Of a DNA stretch of 41,941 bases, positions 29,681 through 39,157 are shown in pieces. This DNA is from a virus, in the IMG/VR virus record IMGVR_UViG_3300031718_000020, positions 1 to 41,941 of that record. One strand, 5' to 3'. The notes below the pieces were generated by a model. That model saw only the letters and a list, made by a program, of their open reading frames with translations. It was not told where the DNA came from and searched no databases. The translations under genes and the position numbers were made by a program. Positions within the stretch are counted from its first letter, which is position 1, and each line of letters opens with the position of its first letter.

Positions 29681-30190
29681 TTACGGGAGGTTGACCTCTA
29701 CCAGAGACATTCCGCCGGCCGCGGAGCCCTGACGCACGGTCGCCCGGGTCAACTGCAACGCGGCATTCCCGCCGGACCCGGCGTCCCCGCGGAGTTGACC
29801 GGCGTTGGCGCCGGAATAGATGATGAAAACGGGCCCGTTGTCCACGGTGATCCCTTGCGCCGTGATCCAGATCCGGCCCTTGCGGAGAATGTCCACGGCC
29901 ACGAACGGGAGGAACCGGGGGATCGAAGGCTCCCTCATGGCCTCGTAAAGCGAGAAACCGATCACGGAGGCGATGTCTCCCGAGGCGGCCGGGAGGCGGC
30001 CGTAACCGTATCCTCCGGCGCCGAGGACGATCGCAAGCCCGACGTCGAAACCCGGGCTTTCCGCGACGGCCGTCGTGATGTCATGGTGGCCCGTATCCGC
30101 AAGTTGACCGTTGAGGCCAACGTTCGGGAAATAGTTGACCGTGGTTTGCGGAAACTGCGGCGGAGTGTAGAGATTCGCGGGATTGGGCAT
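29681..30190 (-). CDS. Capsid decoration/stabilising protein
   Basis: 169 aa. A Gly- and Pro-rich soluble protein (ANLYTPPQFPQTTVNYFPN, VVLGAGGYGYGRLPAAS-like middle part) located between DUF2213 and the DUF2184 capsid, the usual position of a decoration or cement protein. The SD is weak and 16 bases separate it from the capsid gene. Confidence 0.7.
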   Translation of the reverse strand: MPNPANLYTPPQFPQTTVNYFPNVGLNGQLADTGHHDITTAVAESPGFDVGLAIVLGAGGYGYGRLPAASGDIASVIGFSLYEAMREPSIPRFLPFVAVDILRKGRIWITAQGITVDNGPVFIIYSGANAGQLRGDAGSGGNAALQLTRATVRQGSAAGGMSLVEVNLP

Positions 30191-30220
30191 GATCCGGTCC
30201 TCGGGAAAAGGGTTTGACCT

Positions 30221-31612
30221 CTACTTGCCGCCGCGAGGCGTGTCCTTGGAGAGCATGAGAGGCTCTTGCCATGCGTCTTGGTGGCCCTTGCGCATGCGCT
30301 GTTCCGCCGCCTCCGGCGAATCCGCGCGCACCTTGCGCCCGCCGCCCGGCTCCCGGAAAACGGCCTCTCCGTTGCCGTCCTCGCGCGAGGCCACCCGACG
30401 CGCCCCGAAGATCCCGAGCAAGGATCCGGCGCCGTCCCGCCGCCTCCGCGAGTCCGAGCGGCCCGGGGCGGCCGGCGGGACGACTCCCCCGGAAACTTCC
30501 TGCTCCCGTTCGCCTCCCGGGGCCTCCGTGTCCTCGTTCGTCTCGTCCTCGTTGTCCTCGCCCGCTTGGAGCAGGGCCGCGATCCGGCCCATGGCGTACC
30601 CGTGGATCTTGTCGGGCGACATGCCGGCCGGGTTGAAGTCCGGGTCAATCATCTTGACGATCCGGAGCATCATGGCTCCCTCGTCCTCGCCTTCCGCCTG
30701 TTCCTCGTCCGCGTCGTCGAAACGGGAGCCGGTTGCCTTTGCGACGCGCCGACATAGATCCAGCATGTCCACGCGGCGGCGGATGACCTCCGCGAGAACC
30801 TTCGGATCGCTGGCCTTGTCGGCGCGCGCCTTCTCGTCCTTGGCGGTTTGCTCCGCCTTGTCGGCGCGCGCCTTCTCGTCCTTGGCGGTTTGCTCCGCCT
30901 TGTCGGCGCGCGAGGATTGCGAGGCCAACGCCTCCGCGGACTTGGCCAACGCGCGATCGACGGCTTGGGTATGGGTCACGGAACCCGCCTCATATTCGAT
31001 CCCGTCGATTCGATGCATGGTCGGCATTGGCTTATCCTCGGGAGGGCAAACGCTTTTATCGGAGTCTACTTGCACGGCCCCGGTAGAGTCAAGACGCATC
31101 GACACGCTAGGACCTCCGCGCGCCGCACCCGGAGGAAGGATCGCAAGATGGTTGTAACGGATATTGGTTTGTTGGGCGTCGTAAGGTTGTCCCTCCCAAA
31201 CGCCTCCCTCTTGGATTAGGTCGCAATCGTAACCGCAAGAAAGCTCCCGGCGTTCCTTGTTTTCGATCTTTGTGATTGCGGGCGCATGCTGAATAAGCAA
31301 CGGCGCCGCAAGGTGGAATCCGTCGCGCTGGACGTTCTCTCCGACATGGCCAACCGTGAGGGCTTGCCAGTTGTCAGGGTTGACCGGGGAGGTTGGATGT
31401 AGATCCGTGATCGGAGCGTTCCGCAACGAGGCCATGCTTTCGGGAGCAAAAACCTCGTCCGGGTGACGTAGCTCCCGGCGATCGGTGCCGTCCGAATTCC
31501 GGTAAGAAAAAACGCCCGCGCGCGTTGGGTAACTAGGGACGACAAGTCCCCCTTGCGGCGTCCGTTGGATCTCGCGGATTGACCCTACGTCGAAACGTGC
31601 AACCCGGCTCAC
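30221..31612 (-). CDS. DUF2213 head-maturation protease/scaffold
   Basis: 463 aa. The N-terminal domain (IREIQRTPQGGLVVPSYPTR, SMASLRNAPITDLHP, ELSCGYDCDLI) is DUF2213. A coiled-coil scaffold follows, with an exact tandem 14-aa repeat (ADKAEQTAKDEKAR, twice). An acidic disordered region (AEGEDEGAMM, EDETNEDTEAPG) completes it. It probably combines protease and scaffold, with cleavage between. GTG start. Confidence 0.85.
   Translation of the reverse strand: MSRVARFDVGSIREIQRTPQGGLVVPSYPTRAGVFSYRNSDGTDRRELRHPDEVFAPESMASLRNAPITDLHPTSPVNPDNWQALTVGHVGENVQRDGFHLAAPLLIQHAPAITKIENKERRELSCGYDCDLIQEGGVWEGQPYDAQQTNIRYNHLAILPPGAARGGPSVSMRLDSTGAVQVDSDKSVCPPEDKPMPTMHRIDGIEYEAGSVTHTQAVDRALAKSAEALASQSSRADKAEQTAKDEKARADKAEQTAKDEKARADKASDPKVLAEVIRRRVDMLDLCRRVAKATGSRFDDADEEQAEGEDEGAMMLRIVKMIDPDFNPAGMSPDKIHGYAMGRIAALLQAGEDNEDETNEDTEAPGGEREQEVSGGVVPPAAPGRSDSRRRRDGAGSLLGIFGARRVASREDGNGEAVFREPGGGRKVRADSPEAAEQRMRKGHQDAWQEPLMLSKDTPRGGK
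30813..30905 (-). repeat. 42-bp tandem repeat in the scaffold coding region
   Basis: Two identical 42-bp units start at 30813 and 30855 and a third begins at 30897; they encode ADKAEQTAKDEKAR, two heptads of a coiled coil. This is copy-number variable DNA within one gene. Confidence 0.85.
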
Positions 31613-31621
31613 CCTTAGATG

Positions 31622-32500
31622 CTACTCCGTGGCCTCGGTACCGTCAACGGCCGGAGGTCCCTCGTCCTCTAGCTCCGGAAGCACGGGGTAAGCAATGCAC
31701 CGGCATTGATAATCTTGGCCCGGATGACCTCGGCGCCCGTCAAGCGCACAAATCGGAGGATTGTTCCAATCGTGTACGGTACCGTCAAGATCGTAGTGGA
31801 GGCCCTTGGGCCATTTTCCGCCCGGTGTCCCTCGCACCCTTTCATCGCCCGCCGTGGTCCAAATGTATCGAGTAATCCCAACGGCCATTTGCCGCGTTTG
31901 CGTCAAATCCCCGTTAAGTTTTAGGACTTGATCCCGTGCCAAAAGATCGGCCTTGCTCTTGTTGACGCCGAAACGGTCTTGGAGTTGCTTGCGGATATCC
32001 TCCACGCGGAGGGCGTTTACCTCCGCATTAGCAAGGATCTCCGTAATCTCGTCCAATTGAGTCCCGACTAGGGACTTGATAAGCGCAACGTTTTTATCCC
32101 TGAAAACGTCTAGGGCCGCGCCAACGCCTAGATCCTTGCGCGGGGAGATCCCAACGAGGCGGCGGAATTCGACGTCACCCTTTTTATTGACCCGGGCCGC
32201 GAGGACCCGGATATCCCTGGACAGGGGAGAGCCCGGCGCAAAAGCTTCCTCTAGGATGACCTCCGCTTGCCCTAGACGCTTCCGGACGAACGAGGAACCC
32301 GGAGGCGTCTTAGCGTCCGTGCGCGGTACCTCCCCGGAGAAGTGGATCGGATTCTGCTCCCATCCGGACAAAAAGAGGTCCTCTAGGTGGACGTCGAACG
32401 CATTTAGCCAACGGCGCAAAAGCGTTTGATATGCCGCAACCGTGGCAAGCGGAGGTTTGGGAGAGTGGAGCCTCCGCCGTTGATAGGAAGGAATCCTCAC
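31622..32500 (-). CDS. Mu gpF-like head morphogenesis protein
   Basis: 292 aa from GTG 32500, which overlaps the portal stop (GTGA). ARDQVLKLNGDLTQTRQMAV, then TRYIWTTAGDERVRGTPGGK and HPGQDYQCRCIAYPVLPEL, are the C-terminal gpF/minor head motifs including the R..H..L.G..f....PPG..p.C RC block. A longer upstream reading overlaps the portal in another frame and is a shadow. Confidence 0.88.
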   Translation of the reverse strand: MRIPSYQRRRLHSPKPPLATVAAYQTLLRRWLNAFDVHLEDLFLSGWEQNPIHFSGEVPRTDAKTPPGSSFVRKRLGQAEVILEEAFAPGSPLSRDIRVLAARVNKKGDVEFRRLVGISPRKDLGVGAALDVFRDKNVALIKSLVGTQLDEITEILANAEVNALRVEDIRKQLQDRFGVNKSKADLLARDQVLKLNGDLTQTRQMAVGITRYIWTTAGDERVRGTPGGKWPKGLHYDLDGTVHDWNNPPICALDGRRGHPGQDYQCRCIAYPVLPELEDEGPPAVDGTEATE

Positions 32501-33984
32501 GGAGGGGAACCCTTGGGATTGTCCACGGCGGGACGTCCTCCGGGTTGGTCCGCCGCGGGGGATTGCGTGGGGCCCGTCGGAGGCGTCCCCGGAGGTGCGG
32601 GCGTGAGCCTCGCGGCGGGGAGGGCAGGGGGCGCCTTGGGTCCCGGGACTTGCGGCGCACCTCCCGGAGACTTGGGAGGGAGCATGGTCCCTAGCCGGTC
32701 CTCCGGGTCGATCCGGATCTCCCGGTCCGGTTCCTCGCCGCCACGAACGGCCGCCACTTCCTCCGGAGTGAAAACCTCGTTTTGGAGGTAAACGGCGTCC
32801 GTATCCGCTTGAACCTTCCGGCGATCGATCTTTTCCTTGGGAGTCTCTTGCCAAAGCGGCTTGGCTTCGATCTTGTATCGTTGCCCCGCTTGATATCCGA
32901 GGGAATATCCGATCAAACGATAGATCCGGCGGAGGTGCGGGATAACCGTTTTCTTTTGTTGGGAGTGGATCGAATCATACCACGTCCGGATCGACGCATC
33001 CGCCGCGCCGGCCGCCCCGAGGCCCGCCGGACTCTCCCCCATGAGGATCATAACCGGGATCCTCGTTGCCGCCGCTAGCCTCTTGGCGGCTTGTTGCAAT
33101 TGGTCCGCCACTCCGGCGAATTGCGTAGCTACCTTTTCAAAGCGCTCGCCGCCGTCCGCGTCGAGGAATACGGACCGGGCCACGCTCCGCCCCATGTCCA
33201 GCATTGCGGCCCGCGTTTCCAATTGTTGGCGCATGCCTCCCGCGATCATGCCCATTAGCCCTTTCATGGTAAAGACGCCTTGGGAGGCGTCCGTCATCAT
33301 GAGCCGGGCCGCTTGGTAAACCTCGTTAAAGGCTTGGATGGCCTCATAAGGATTTTGGAGGACGGAGAAATCCCAATTATTGAGCATCCGCCGGGTATAG
33401 TCGTCCGTATGGGCTCCACGGAAAACGACCAAGCGCGTTGCGTGGACATAGGCAATCCCGCCCGTGAGGGATTGGAGCGCGTAAATGTCCGGTTGCCCAA
33501 ATTGGGGGTGCCTAGGATCTTGGTAATACCTCCACGGCCAAGCCCTCCGGCGATCGAAGATATCGAGGAAATCGACGGTCCGGACACGTTCCGGGACAAG
33601 CGGAGTATCCGCGGAGCCTCCGTCATCGGCCCCAATCATCATGACGCCTCCGCCATAAAGGCGGCCCCATCGGATCCCGTCCGCAAATCGGGTATCGAGG
33701 TCCAAGAGGTTTGCGCGCTCCGTCACGGCCTCCGCGCAATCGGGATCCTCCGTGGTCAGGGTGAAACCCTCGCGGAACATTTCATCCGGCACGATCGACA
33801 CCACAAGCCGCGCGATGTCATCGTAATTGAAAAGGTCCGTAAGTAGCATGTCCGGGAGGCGCACCTCTCCCGAAAAGAGATTGTGGGAGGTCTTATCCCT
33901 TCCGGTTCCGAACGCCGTAAAAGGGTTGTACCAAGCGTCAAGATTCGTGAGACGCTGGCCAACCATCTTTAGGAATTCGATCAT
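32497..33984 (-). CDS. Portal protein (DUF1073)
   Basis: 495 aa. ATRIPVMILMGESPAGLGAA, then DASIRTWYDSIHSQQ, is the DUF1073 portal motif; the N-terminal part (DMLLTDLFNYDDIARLVVSI) fits. A Pro-rich C-terminal tail follows (GAPQVPGPKAPPALPAAR). Start near the terminase stop (overlap of 4 bases) is ATGA. Confidence 0.9.
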   Translation of the reverse strand: MIEFLKMVGQRLTNLDAWYNPFTAFGTGRDKTSHNLFSGEVRLPDMLLTDLFNYDDIARLVVSIVPDEMFREGFTLTTEDPDCAEAVTERANLLDLDTRFADGIRWGRLYGGGVMMIGADDGGSADTPLVPERVRTVDFLDIFDRRRAWPWRYYQDPRHPQFGQPDIYALQSLTGGIAYVHATRLVVFRGAHTDDYTRRMLNNWDFSVLQNPYEAIQAFNEVYQAARLMMTDASQGVFTMKGLMGMIAGGMRQQLETRAAMLDMGRSVARSVFLDADGGERFEKVATQFAGVADQLQQAAKRLAAATRIPVMILMGESPAGLGAAGAADASIRTWYDSIHSQQKKTVIPHLRRIYRLIGYSLGYQAGQRYKIEAKPLWQETPKEKIDRRKVQADTDAVYLQNEVFTPEEVAAVRGGEEPDREIRIDPEDRLGTMLPPKSPGGAPQVPGPKAPPALPAARLTPAPPGTPPTGPTQSPAADQPGGRPAVDNPKGSPP

Positions 33985-35642
33985 TTGTCGCCTCGGATCT
34001 TGGCCATGGCCGCGGAGAATGCGTCCCCGTACTGTCGCAATCTTAGCAGGGCTTGCGAGGCTTGATCTACTAGATCGTCGTTGACGTCCTTTGGGAAAGC
34101 CTCATGCTGGGCCATATAATGCCAGATCAAGGGGCAAATGTCCGGGTGAGGCAAAAAGACCTTTTCCTCCGCATAGAGCGGGGAGGTAGCATTAGCGCGC
34201 GCCTCTTTTCCTCCTAGCGCCTTGACGAGGGTAATTCCGGGGATATCATGCTTCAATTCATCCGCGATGGCCGGACCATTCGCGGCGTCCTCAATTAGCT
34301 TATCGTAGGCGGAGGGCCACTTAGCGGCCCATTGGATGACGCGGATCTTTGCGTCAGTGAAAAAAAGCCGCTCGTTGAGGACGTCAACGAGATAGAACCG
34401 GCCTCCGTACGCGCGCCACAATCCGGCCGCCACATAATCGGAATCCGCCGTTTTCTTAAAAGTCATGTCCCATGACTGACAATCCAGGCCCGCCGCCGGG
34501 AGTAGGACGGACTTGCGGCCGGAGACATGGGAAGGATCCCGGAACGCCGGATCAATCTGAGCGCGCTTAAAACACTTTTCGCAAAGACAGGGCTCCGGGT
34601 AATCCTCTTGAGGGTGCCAGAAACGCCACACGGAGCGCTTAAAGATTCCGCCTCCCTCCACGTCCGGCCTTTGCTGGAATTGGGCGGATGCCACGGCCGG
34701 CCCCATTTTGGCCTCGGTACGTTTGACCTCCGCCTCCGGCCAACGGGAGGGGAACAATAGCTCACCCTCGACGGTGCGCCGGTCTCCGCCCCATTTCGTC
34801 CGACACTTGAGATCGGAAATAAAGCGCATGGGGAAACATAGGTGGACGTAATCCCCGGTGCGGAGCATTTCCCCGGCAAGGTCTCCGTTGTGGAGGCGTT
34901 GCATAATGATAAGGTTTCGATGCGTGGCCGGGTCGGCTTGCCGGGTTGACATGGTGTTAGCGTTCCAATCGGACACCATGCGCAACTCCGCCCGTTCGAT
35001 CGTGCCTCCCCCAAGCACATTGACCGGCTTTACGATGTCATCAAAGACGGTGATATTTCCGTGACGGCCGGTGCCTTTCCCTCGCGGCGAGGTTGAGAAC
35101 CGGAAACCTCCGCCGACGATATCGAAGTTTGACGCGCTGGGGTTAGTCTCCGTTAGCAGGTTCCCCCATCGGGACCGAAACCACACGGAGGCCAAAAGAT
35201 TGATAAGCTTCCCTCCGTCCCGCCGGCCGACTAGCGTGGAGTCATAGGACGCGAAGATCCATTTAGTGGCGGCGCGGAGAATCCACTCCCAAGCCGGCCA
35301 AAGGACGTTTACGATTAGACTCTTAGTGCAACCCGGAGGCTCATTGATAACGAGGTTTCGGATCTCGCAATAGGACATCGCCTCCAAGTGGGCGCATACT
35401 TCCTCAATATGCCAACTATCTTGGAACCGGGCCGGCTCAACCTCTTGCCAAGCCATCTTGACGAAATCGTAAAGGGTCCCGCGCCCCGTGGCGATTAGCG
35501 CCCGGTCCGTGCGGATTGAAGCGGCTTGGGTTAGCAAGCTCATGTCGGCAAGCCACGGCGGGCCGTAATGCTCGTTTGATGCCGCGGACAGTTGAACGGC
35601 CCGGCTCACGTTTTGGGCGCCTCCGGAGGCCCATTGGGCCAA
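33981..35642 (-). CDS. terL: Terminase large subunit
   Basis: 553 aa. ATPase: EPPGCTKS (Walker A, residues 101-108) and ITVFDD (Walker B, 197-202). Nuclease: GLDCQSWDMTF, LIEDAANGPAIADEL and DVNDDLVDQASQAL (catalytic acids). It packages DNA with the small subunit at 8490..9029. TTG start at 35642, 10 bases after the upstream stop, preceded by GAGG; a start further downstream at GTG is possible. Confidence 0.9.
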   Translation of the reverse strand: MAQWASGGAQNVSRAVQLSAASNEHYGPPWLADMSLLTQAASIRTDRALIATGRGTLYDFVKMAWQEVEPARFQDSWHIEEVCAHLEAMSYCEIRNLVINEPPGCTKSLIVNVLWPAWEWILRAATKWIFASYDSTLVGRRDGGKLINLLASVWFRSRWGNLLTETNPSASNFDIVGGGFRFSTSPRGKGTGRHGNITVFDDIVKPVNVLGGGTIERAELRMVSDWNANTMSTRQADPATHRNLIIMQRLHNGDLAGEMLRTGDYVHLCFPMRFISDLKCRTKWGGDRRTVEGELLFPSRWPEAEVKRTEAKMGPAVASAQFQQRPDVEGGGIFKRSVWRFWHPQEDYPEPCLCEKCFKRAQIDPAFRDPSHVSGRKSVLLPAAGLDCQSWDMTFKKTADSDYVAAGLWRAYGGRFYLVDVLNERLFFTDAKIRVIQWAAKWPSAYDKLIEDAANGPAIADELKHDIPGITLVKALGGKEARANATSPLYAEEKVFLPHPDICPLIWHYMAQHEAFPKDVNDDLVDQASQALLRLRQYGDAFSAAMAKIRGDK

Positions 35643-35652
35643 AGCGCGCGCC

Positions 35653-36240
35653 TCACTTGCCGGTCCTCACGGTGACATCGGTCTTGAGCCGGAACCGGAG
35701 GCCCGGGATCGGCCGGGGAGGCGTTTGCGGAGTATCCGCGTACCAAATAGCCCGTTCGATCTTCGCCGGGTCAGGGGAGCACAATTCCCGAGGGACGAGA
35801 TCGGCGTCCTCTACCTCCGCCACCCAATAGGACCGGCCCACGGAGACGCCCTTGACCTCCGCAACCTCCACGATCGCGGCCGTAGGAGTTTCTCCGGCCA
35901 CGAATTGAGCCGCGGAGGCGTGCATAGCCTCCACTTGCGCGGCGCGCTGGGCCTCCGTGTATGCCGCGATCTTTTCTTTCAAGAGGCGTTGGATCTCTTT
36001 CAACGAGTCCAGCGCGGGCTTAAAGAGATCGTCCACGCGCCGTTTTGCGGCGAGCATGGGTTGCGTGATCTCCGTCCGGCGCGCCTCTAGCGTTTTCCAA
36101 CTGGACGCCGCATCCTTGAGCAACCCTCCGACAAACTCGAAATCCGAATCGTCGGAGATAGTCAAGCTCCGGACCGTTTCCAGGGTCGAAAGATACCGCG
36201 TTGCGGCGTTCGTGGCCTCATGCTGGATAGCGTCGCCCAT
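35653..36240 (-). CDS. Phage recombination-associated conserved protein
   Basis: 195 aa. The coiled N-terminal half (WKTLEARRTEITQPMLAAKR, RVDDLFKPALDSLKEIQRLL, KEKIAAYTEAQRAA) and a C-terminal GVSVGRSYWVAEVEDADLVP segment resemble phage conserved proteins often found with recombinases. No enzyme motif was recognised. It is located between small regulators and the terminase. Confidence 0.62.
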   Translation of the reverse strand: MGDAIQHEATNAATRYLSTLETVRSLTISDDSDFEFVGGLLKDAASSWKTLEARRTEITQPMLAAKRRVDDLFKPALDSLKEIQRLLKEKIAAYTEAQRAAQVEAMHASAAQFVAGETPTAAIVEVAEVKGVSVGRSYWVAEVEDADLVPRELCSPDPAKIERAIWYADTPQTPPRPIPGLRFRLKTDVTVRTGK

Positions 36241-36241
36241 G

Positions 36242-36487
36242 TCACCCTACCTTGTGAAGCGGGGCAATTGCCTCCGCACCTACGGTCCAACCCATGGTGA
36301 AACGTGCCCGGTCATCCGGGTCCGCATACCCTCGGACGTCAAGAGGTTTGCCGGCCAATCCCGCATGATGTCCCGCCCACCAAATCATTTTATTTCGGTG
36401 TTTGGTAGGCCAACCGATGGGACAAAGTTTTCCGTGCCCGGCTCCGTCAAGGTACTGGCAAAAGAAACACCGGACCTCGGCGCTCAT
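36242..36487 (-). CDS. Small Cys/Trp-rich protein
   Basis: 81 aa with ATGA overlap at the start. CFFCQYLDGAGHGKLC is a possible zinc site; the rest has many Trp (KMIWWAGHHAGLAGKPLDV). No family was recognised. Translationally coupled to the HTH protein upstream and followed by 35653..36240 after one base. Confidence 0.58.
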   Translation of the reverse strand: MSAEVRCFFCQYLDGAGHGKLCPIGWPTKHRNKMIWWAGHHAGLAGKPLDVRGYADPDDRARFTMGWTVGAEAIAPLHKVG

Positions 36488-36714
36488 TCGCACAACTCCG
36501 CCACGGTAACGGCGCCCTTGGTAGCGTCTTGAATGGCCTTTGCCTTGGGGTATTTCTTGATCCTCATGCCTCCGGCCGCGGATTCGATCGTCAGGGCGGA
36601 GACCGTTTCTCCCCCGGTCGTTTTCGTGGCCGCGGACAGTTTCTTACAAGCGTCTTTCTTCCCGGAGGCCCTCCCCTCCGCAATCTCCGCCGCGATCCAT
36701 GCGTCCAGTTTCAT
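36484..36714 (-). CDS. YdaS/Cro-like HTH regulator
   Basis: 76 aa from ATG 36714 with ATGA overlap to the RuvC-like gene. The start KLDAWIAAEIAEGRAS and the end YPKAKAIQDATKGAVTVAEL resemble the phage YdaS/Cro family, whose C-terminal motif is AI..aT.GaVT..eL. It may repress early genes or switch to the late block, since it lies right before the terminase. Confidence 0.6.
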   Translation of the reverse strand: MKLDAWIAAEIAEGRASGKKDACKKLSAATKTTGGETVSALTIESAAGGMRIKKYPKAKAIQDATKGAVTVAELCE

Positions 36715-37178
36715 CGCTTGATCCTCCAAAGCCCTAGGCAAACCGCGTCTTTGACGTCGTGCCGTTTCCCGTTCGGGACTTCCGCTAGGGCGGTTTGCAA
36801 AACTCTTTTCTCTCGGGCGTCCAGTTTAGGGAGGTGCCTATCATGGCAAATATTCTTTGGGAGTTGTCCTTTCCACTCCCGAGGAAAAACCCGAGCACAA
36901 GTAAAGGTCCGGCTCATAAGATGATGATAAGCCGTAAAAACTCCAACGATGGCCCCAACCTTGTATCCGAGGCTAATAAGATCGTTGGGGTCAACTTGCC
37001 GGTTGGATGAGTAGTCTTGGGGCACCTCCACGATCAAATCATCAATCGGGAGGCCGGCCCTAAAAGGTAGCTCCGGATAGTCCTTGACGTGACAAAGGCC
37101 ACACCCAACGAGGCGGGCGCTATCCCATGAGGCCCACCCGGTATCATGTCCGGGATCGATAGATACTAGGCGGCCCAC
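36711..37178 (-). CDS. RuvC-like Holliday junction resolvase
   Basis: 155 aa. MGRLVSIDPGHDTGWASWDS (first D), LIVEVPQDY (second acid) and the end HDVKDAVCLGLW (D and the DA..lG block) show the RuvC/RNase H fold. It would resolve branched DNA before packaging. Start overlaps the polymerase stop by 13 bases. Confidence 0.85.
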   Translation of the reverse strand: MGRLVSIDPGHDTGWASWDSARLVGCGLCHVKDYPELPFRAGLPIDDLIVEVPQDYSSNRQVDPNDLISLGYKVGAIVGVFTAYHHLMSRTFTCARVFPREWKGQLPKNICHDRHLPKLDAREKRVLQTALAEVPNGKRHDVKDAVCLGLWRIKR

Positions 37179-39154
37179 GGGATTAGCCTCCCGTTCTCAT
37201 ACTTGGGCCCGGCCTCTTTCGAGTATCGCTGCATTAGCGCCGGCTCCACGTCAATCCGGACGTCGGGTAGCCATGGCTTGGCGGCGGCGAGCATGAGCCG
37301 GCGGACCTCGAAAGCGCATTCATGCGCCACGGGCGCGAAACTCTCCCCTACGAATTCGTCATGAACGAAGTTACAAACCCGGCTCCCATAAAGCACGGAG
37401 TCCCGTGACGGGTCGTAACAAGCGCGGAGCACCTCCCAACCGGCCGCCTTTGCGATGTCTGCCCCGAGTCCTTGGGGAAAAGTGTTTGCCGCCTCCGTGA
37501 AACGGACGCCTCCGCGGAACCTATTGGAAAACAGTTGCTTGATTTGAGGGAAAGGCTTGTCCGTGTGACTGGAAATCCACGTGAAGTATTCACGCATTTC
37601 CGGCCACGTTTCAAACCAAACCCTTTTAAGGGCGCGCGCCTCGTCCTCGGTAAGGTGGACGTCATAGTTATTGAGGGCAAAGAATACCAGGGCCGCCGCT
37701 CCTAGTCCGCCCATAAAGCCGAAGTTGGCCACCTTGCCGGTTTGCCGGGCATTGATGACCGTGCAATAATCACACTTACAAGAATCCCCGAAGCGGGCGC
37801 GACAGTCGGGACGAGCACCGGCTTTCTTGACGGCCTTTAGCTCCCGATAGTCACGGCGGAGGATTTGAGCCGCGATCATGAGGTGCGGATCAAACTCGTT
37901 ATTGAGCGCCTCCGCGAGGCGGGACTTTTCAAGGACCGTCAAGCACGTTTGCGCCAATGCGCAAAGCTCCAAGCCGCCAAAATCGCAACTCCACATAAGA
38001 GTTAGCGGCGCCCCGCACCGGCACGCTAGATCGTTGTCATTGGCAACCCTGGAACAGCGGAGGCACCGAGGGACGAAACACTCCCGGATCCCGCCCGTGC
38101 GTTTGGTATTCTGGACGTTGGGATCGCTAGAGCCCGTGCGCCCGGTCTCTTTCATGTCCTCAAAGGTAGAATGGATCGGCGTAATGATCCCTCCACGGAG
38201 CAAGGGGACGTCCGTGGACAAAACCTTTTTAAGGGACGAAAGCGCCGCGTATTCAATGAGGACAGGATCGCCGGATTCCTCGCACGTTACCTTATCGGTA
38301 CAAGGCACCCGGATCCCGCGCTTGCCTCCGTCCGTAAGGGGGACCTCGCGTCCCTGACGCGCATACGCGGCGGCAACCCTGGCATGGGCCGCCTTGAGGT
38401 TTCGGGAGCCATCCTTAACCGTCCCGTCGCGCTTGGCATGGTCGGGCCTGAGCAATCCGACGGCGCGGAGGTCCGCCGCGATCCGGTCATATTCTCGCTT
38501 GGTCCTCGTTGCGAGCGCATTGATTCCGGCCTCGTCCGTGCGGAGGCCCCAAGCGGCCATAAGTTTTAGCCAAAAGGACGCCCGCGCTTGGCGGTATTGG
38601 TCCTCAAGATAATACGCGGATTTTTCCTGCGCGGCCCACACGTCCACGGCCGCCCGGACGTCCTCTTGAACGTAGCGTTTTGCCCCCTCCGGCCATTGCG
38701 GCAACGGCACCGGGATTAGCTCCCCATATCGGAACCTCCACGTATTCTTATCCAAGATCCGCCGGAGGTGCCGGAAGGCTAGATCCTCTAGGGCATAATT
38801 TAGCTTGGTTGCCTTGCCGTCGATATCCTCAAAGCCCCGATACGTGCCTTGCGCGATGTCCAAGAGTTTTTGGCGGCAAAGAACGCAAGAAACCCGGTCG
38901 GCTTCGTAAGCATCAAAAACAAGTGGGAAAAGCTCCGGTGCCTCGTTGCAGAGTACCGAAAAGTCAAAGGCGATATAATGCCCGATAAAGAGGACGTCGG
39001 AATCCTCTAGGAGGGAGGCCACGTTTTCTACCCAATCGGTATGGTGGAAAACGGTTTGCCATTCGGCGGACCCGATTGCGACGCACGCCAAAGGCGGAGC
39101 CTGTAGCCCCGGCCGGATAAGCGCGGTTTCGCAATCGAGTCCAACCGGAAGCAT
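37166..39154 (-). CDS. Family-A DNA polymerase with 3'-5' exonuclease and two Cys-rich insertions
   Basis: 662 aa. Exonuclease: LDCET (residues 6-10), HYIAFDFSVL (59-68) and YVQEDVRAAVDVW (161-173). Polymerase: motif A DFGGLELC (391-398), motif B RQTGKVANFGFMGG (470-483) and motif C VHDE (597-600). The usual motif A Arg is Cys398, and the O-helix Tyr position is Gly482. C359/364/367/378/380 and C451/459/461/464 form two possible zinc sites within palm/fingers. It replicates the phage genome. Confidence 0.92.
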   Translation of the reverse strand: MLPVGLDCETALIRPGLQAPPLACVAIGSAEWQTVFHHTDWVENVASLLEDSDVLFIGHYIAFDFSVLCNEAPELFPLVFDAYEADRVSCVLCRQKLLDIAQGTYRGFEDIDGKATKLNYALEDLAFRHLRRILDKNTWRFRYGELIPVPLPQWPEGAKRYVQEDVRAAVDVWAAQEKSAYYLEDQYRQARASFWLKLMAAWGLRTDEAGINALATRTKREYDRIAADLRAVGLLRPDHAKRDGTVKDGSRNLKAAHARVAAAYARQGREVPLTDGGKRGIRVPCTDKVTCEESGDPVLIEYAALSSLKKVLSTDVPLLRGGIITPIHSTFEDMKETGRTGSSDPNVQNTKRTGGIRECFVPRCLRCSRVANDNDLACRCGAPLTLMWSCDFGGLELCALAQTCLTVLEKSRLAEALNNEFDPHLMIAAQILRRDYRELKAVKKAGARPDCRARFGDSCKCDYCTVINARQTGKVANFGFMGGLGAAALVFFALNNYDVHLTEDEARALKRVWFETWPEMREYFTWISSHTDKPFPQIKQLFSNRFRGGVRFTEAANTFPQGLGADIAKAAGWEVLRACYDPSRDSVLYGSRVCNFVHDEFVGESFAPVAHECAFEVRRLMLAAAKPWLPDVRIDVEPALMQRYSKEAGPKYENGRLIPWAA

Positions 39155-39157
39155 GGG

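Noticed and set aside
31622-32854. Longer gpF-like protein starting at 32854
   Set aside because: The first 118 codons lie fully inside the portal gene in another frame; GTG 32500 with GTGA overlap is a better start.
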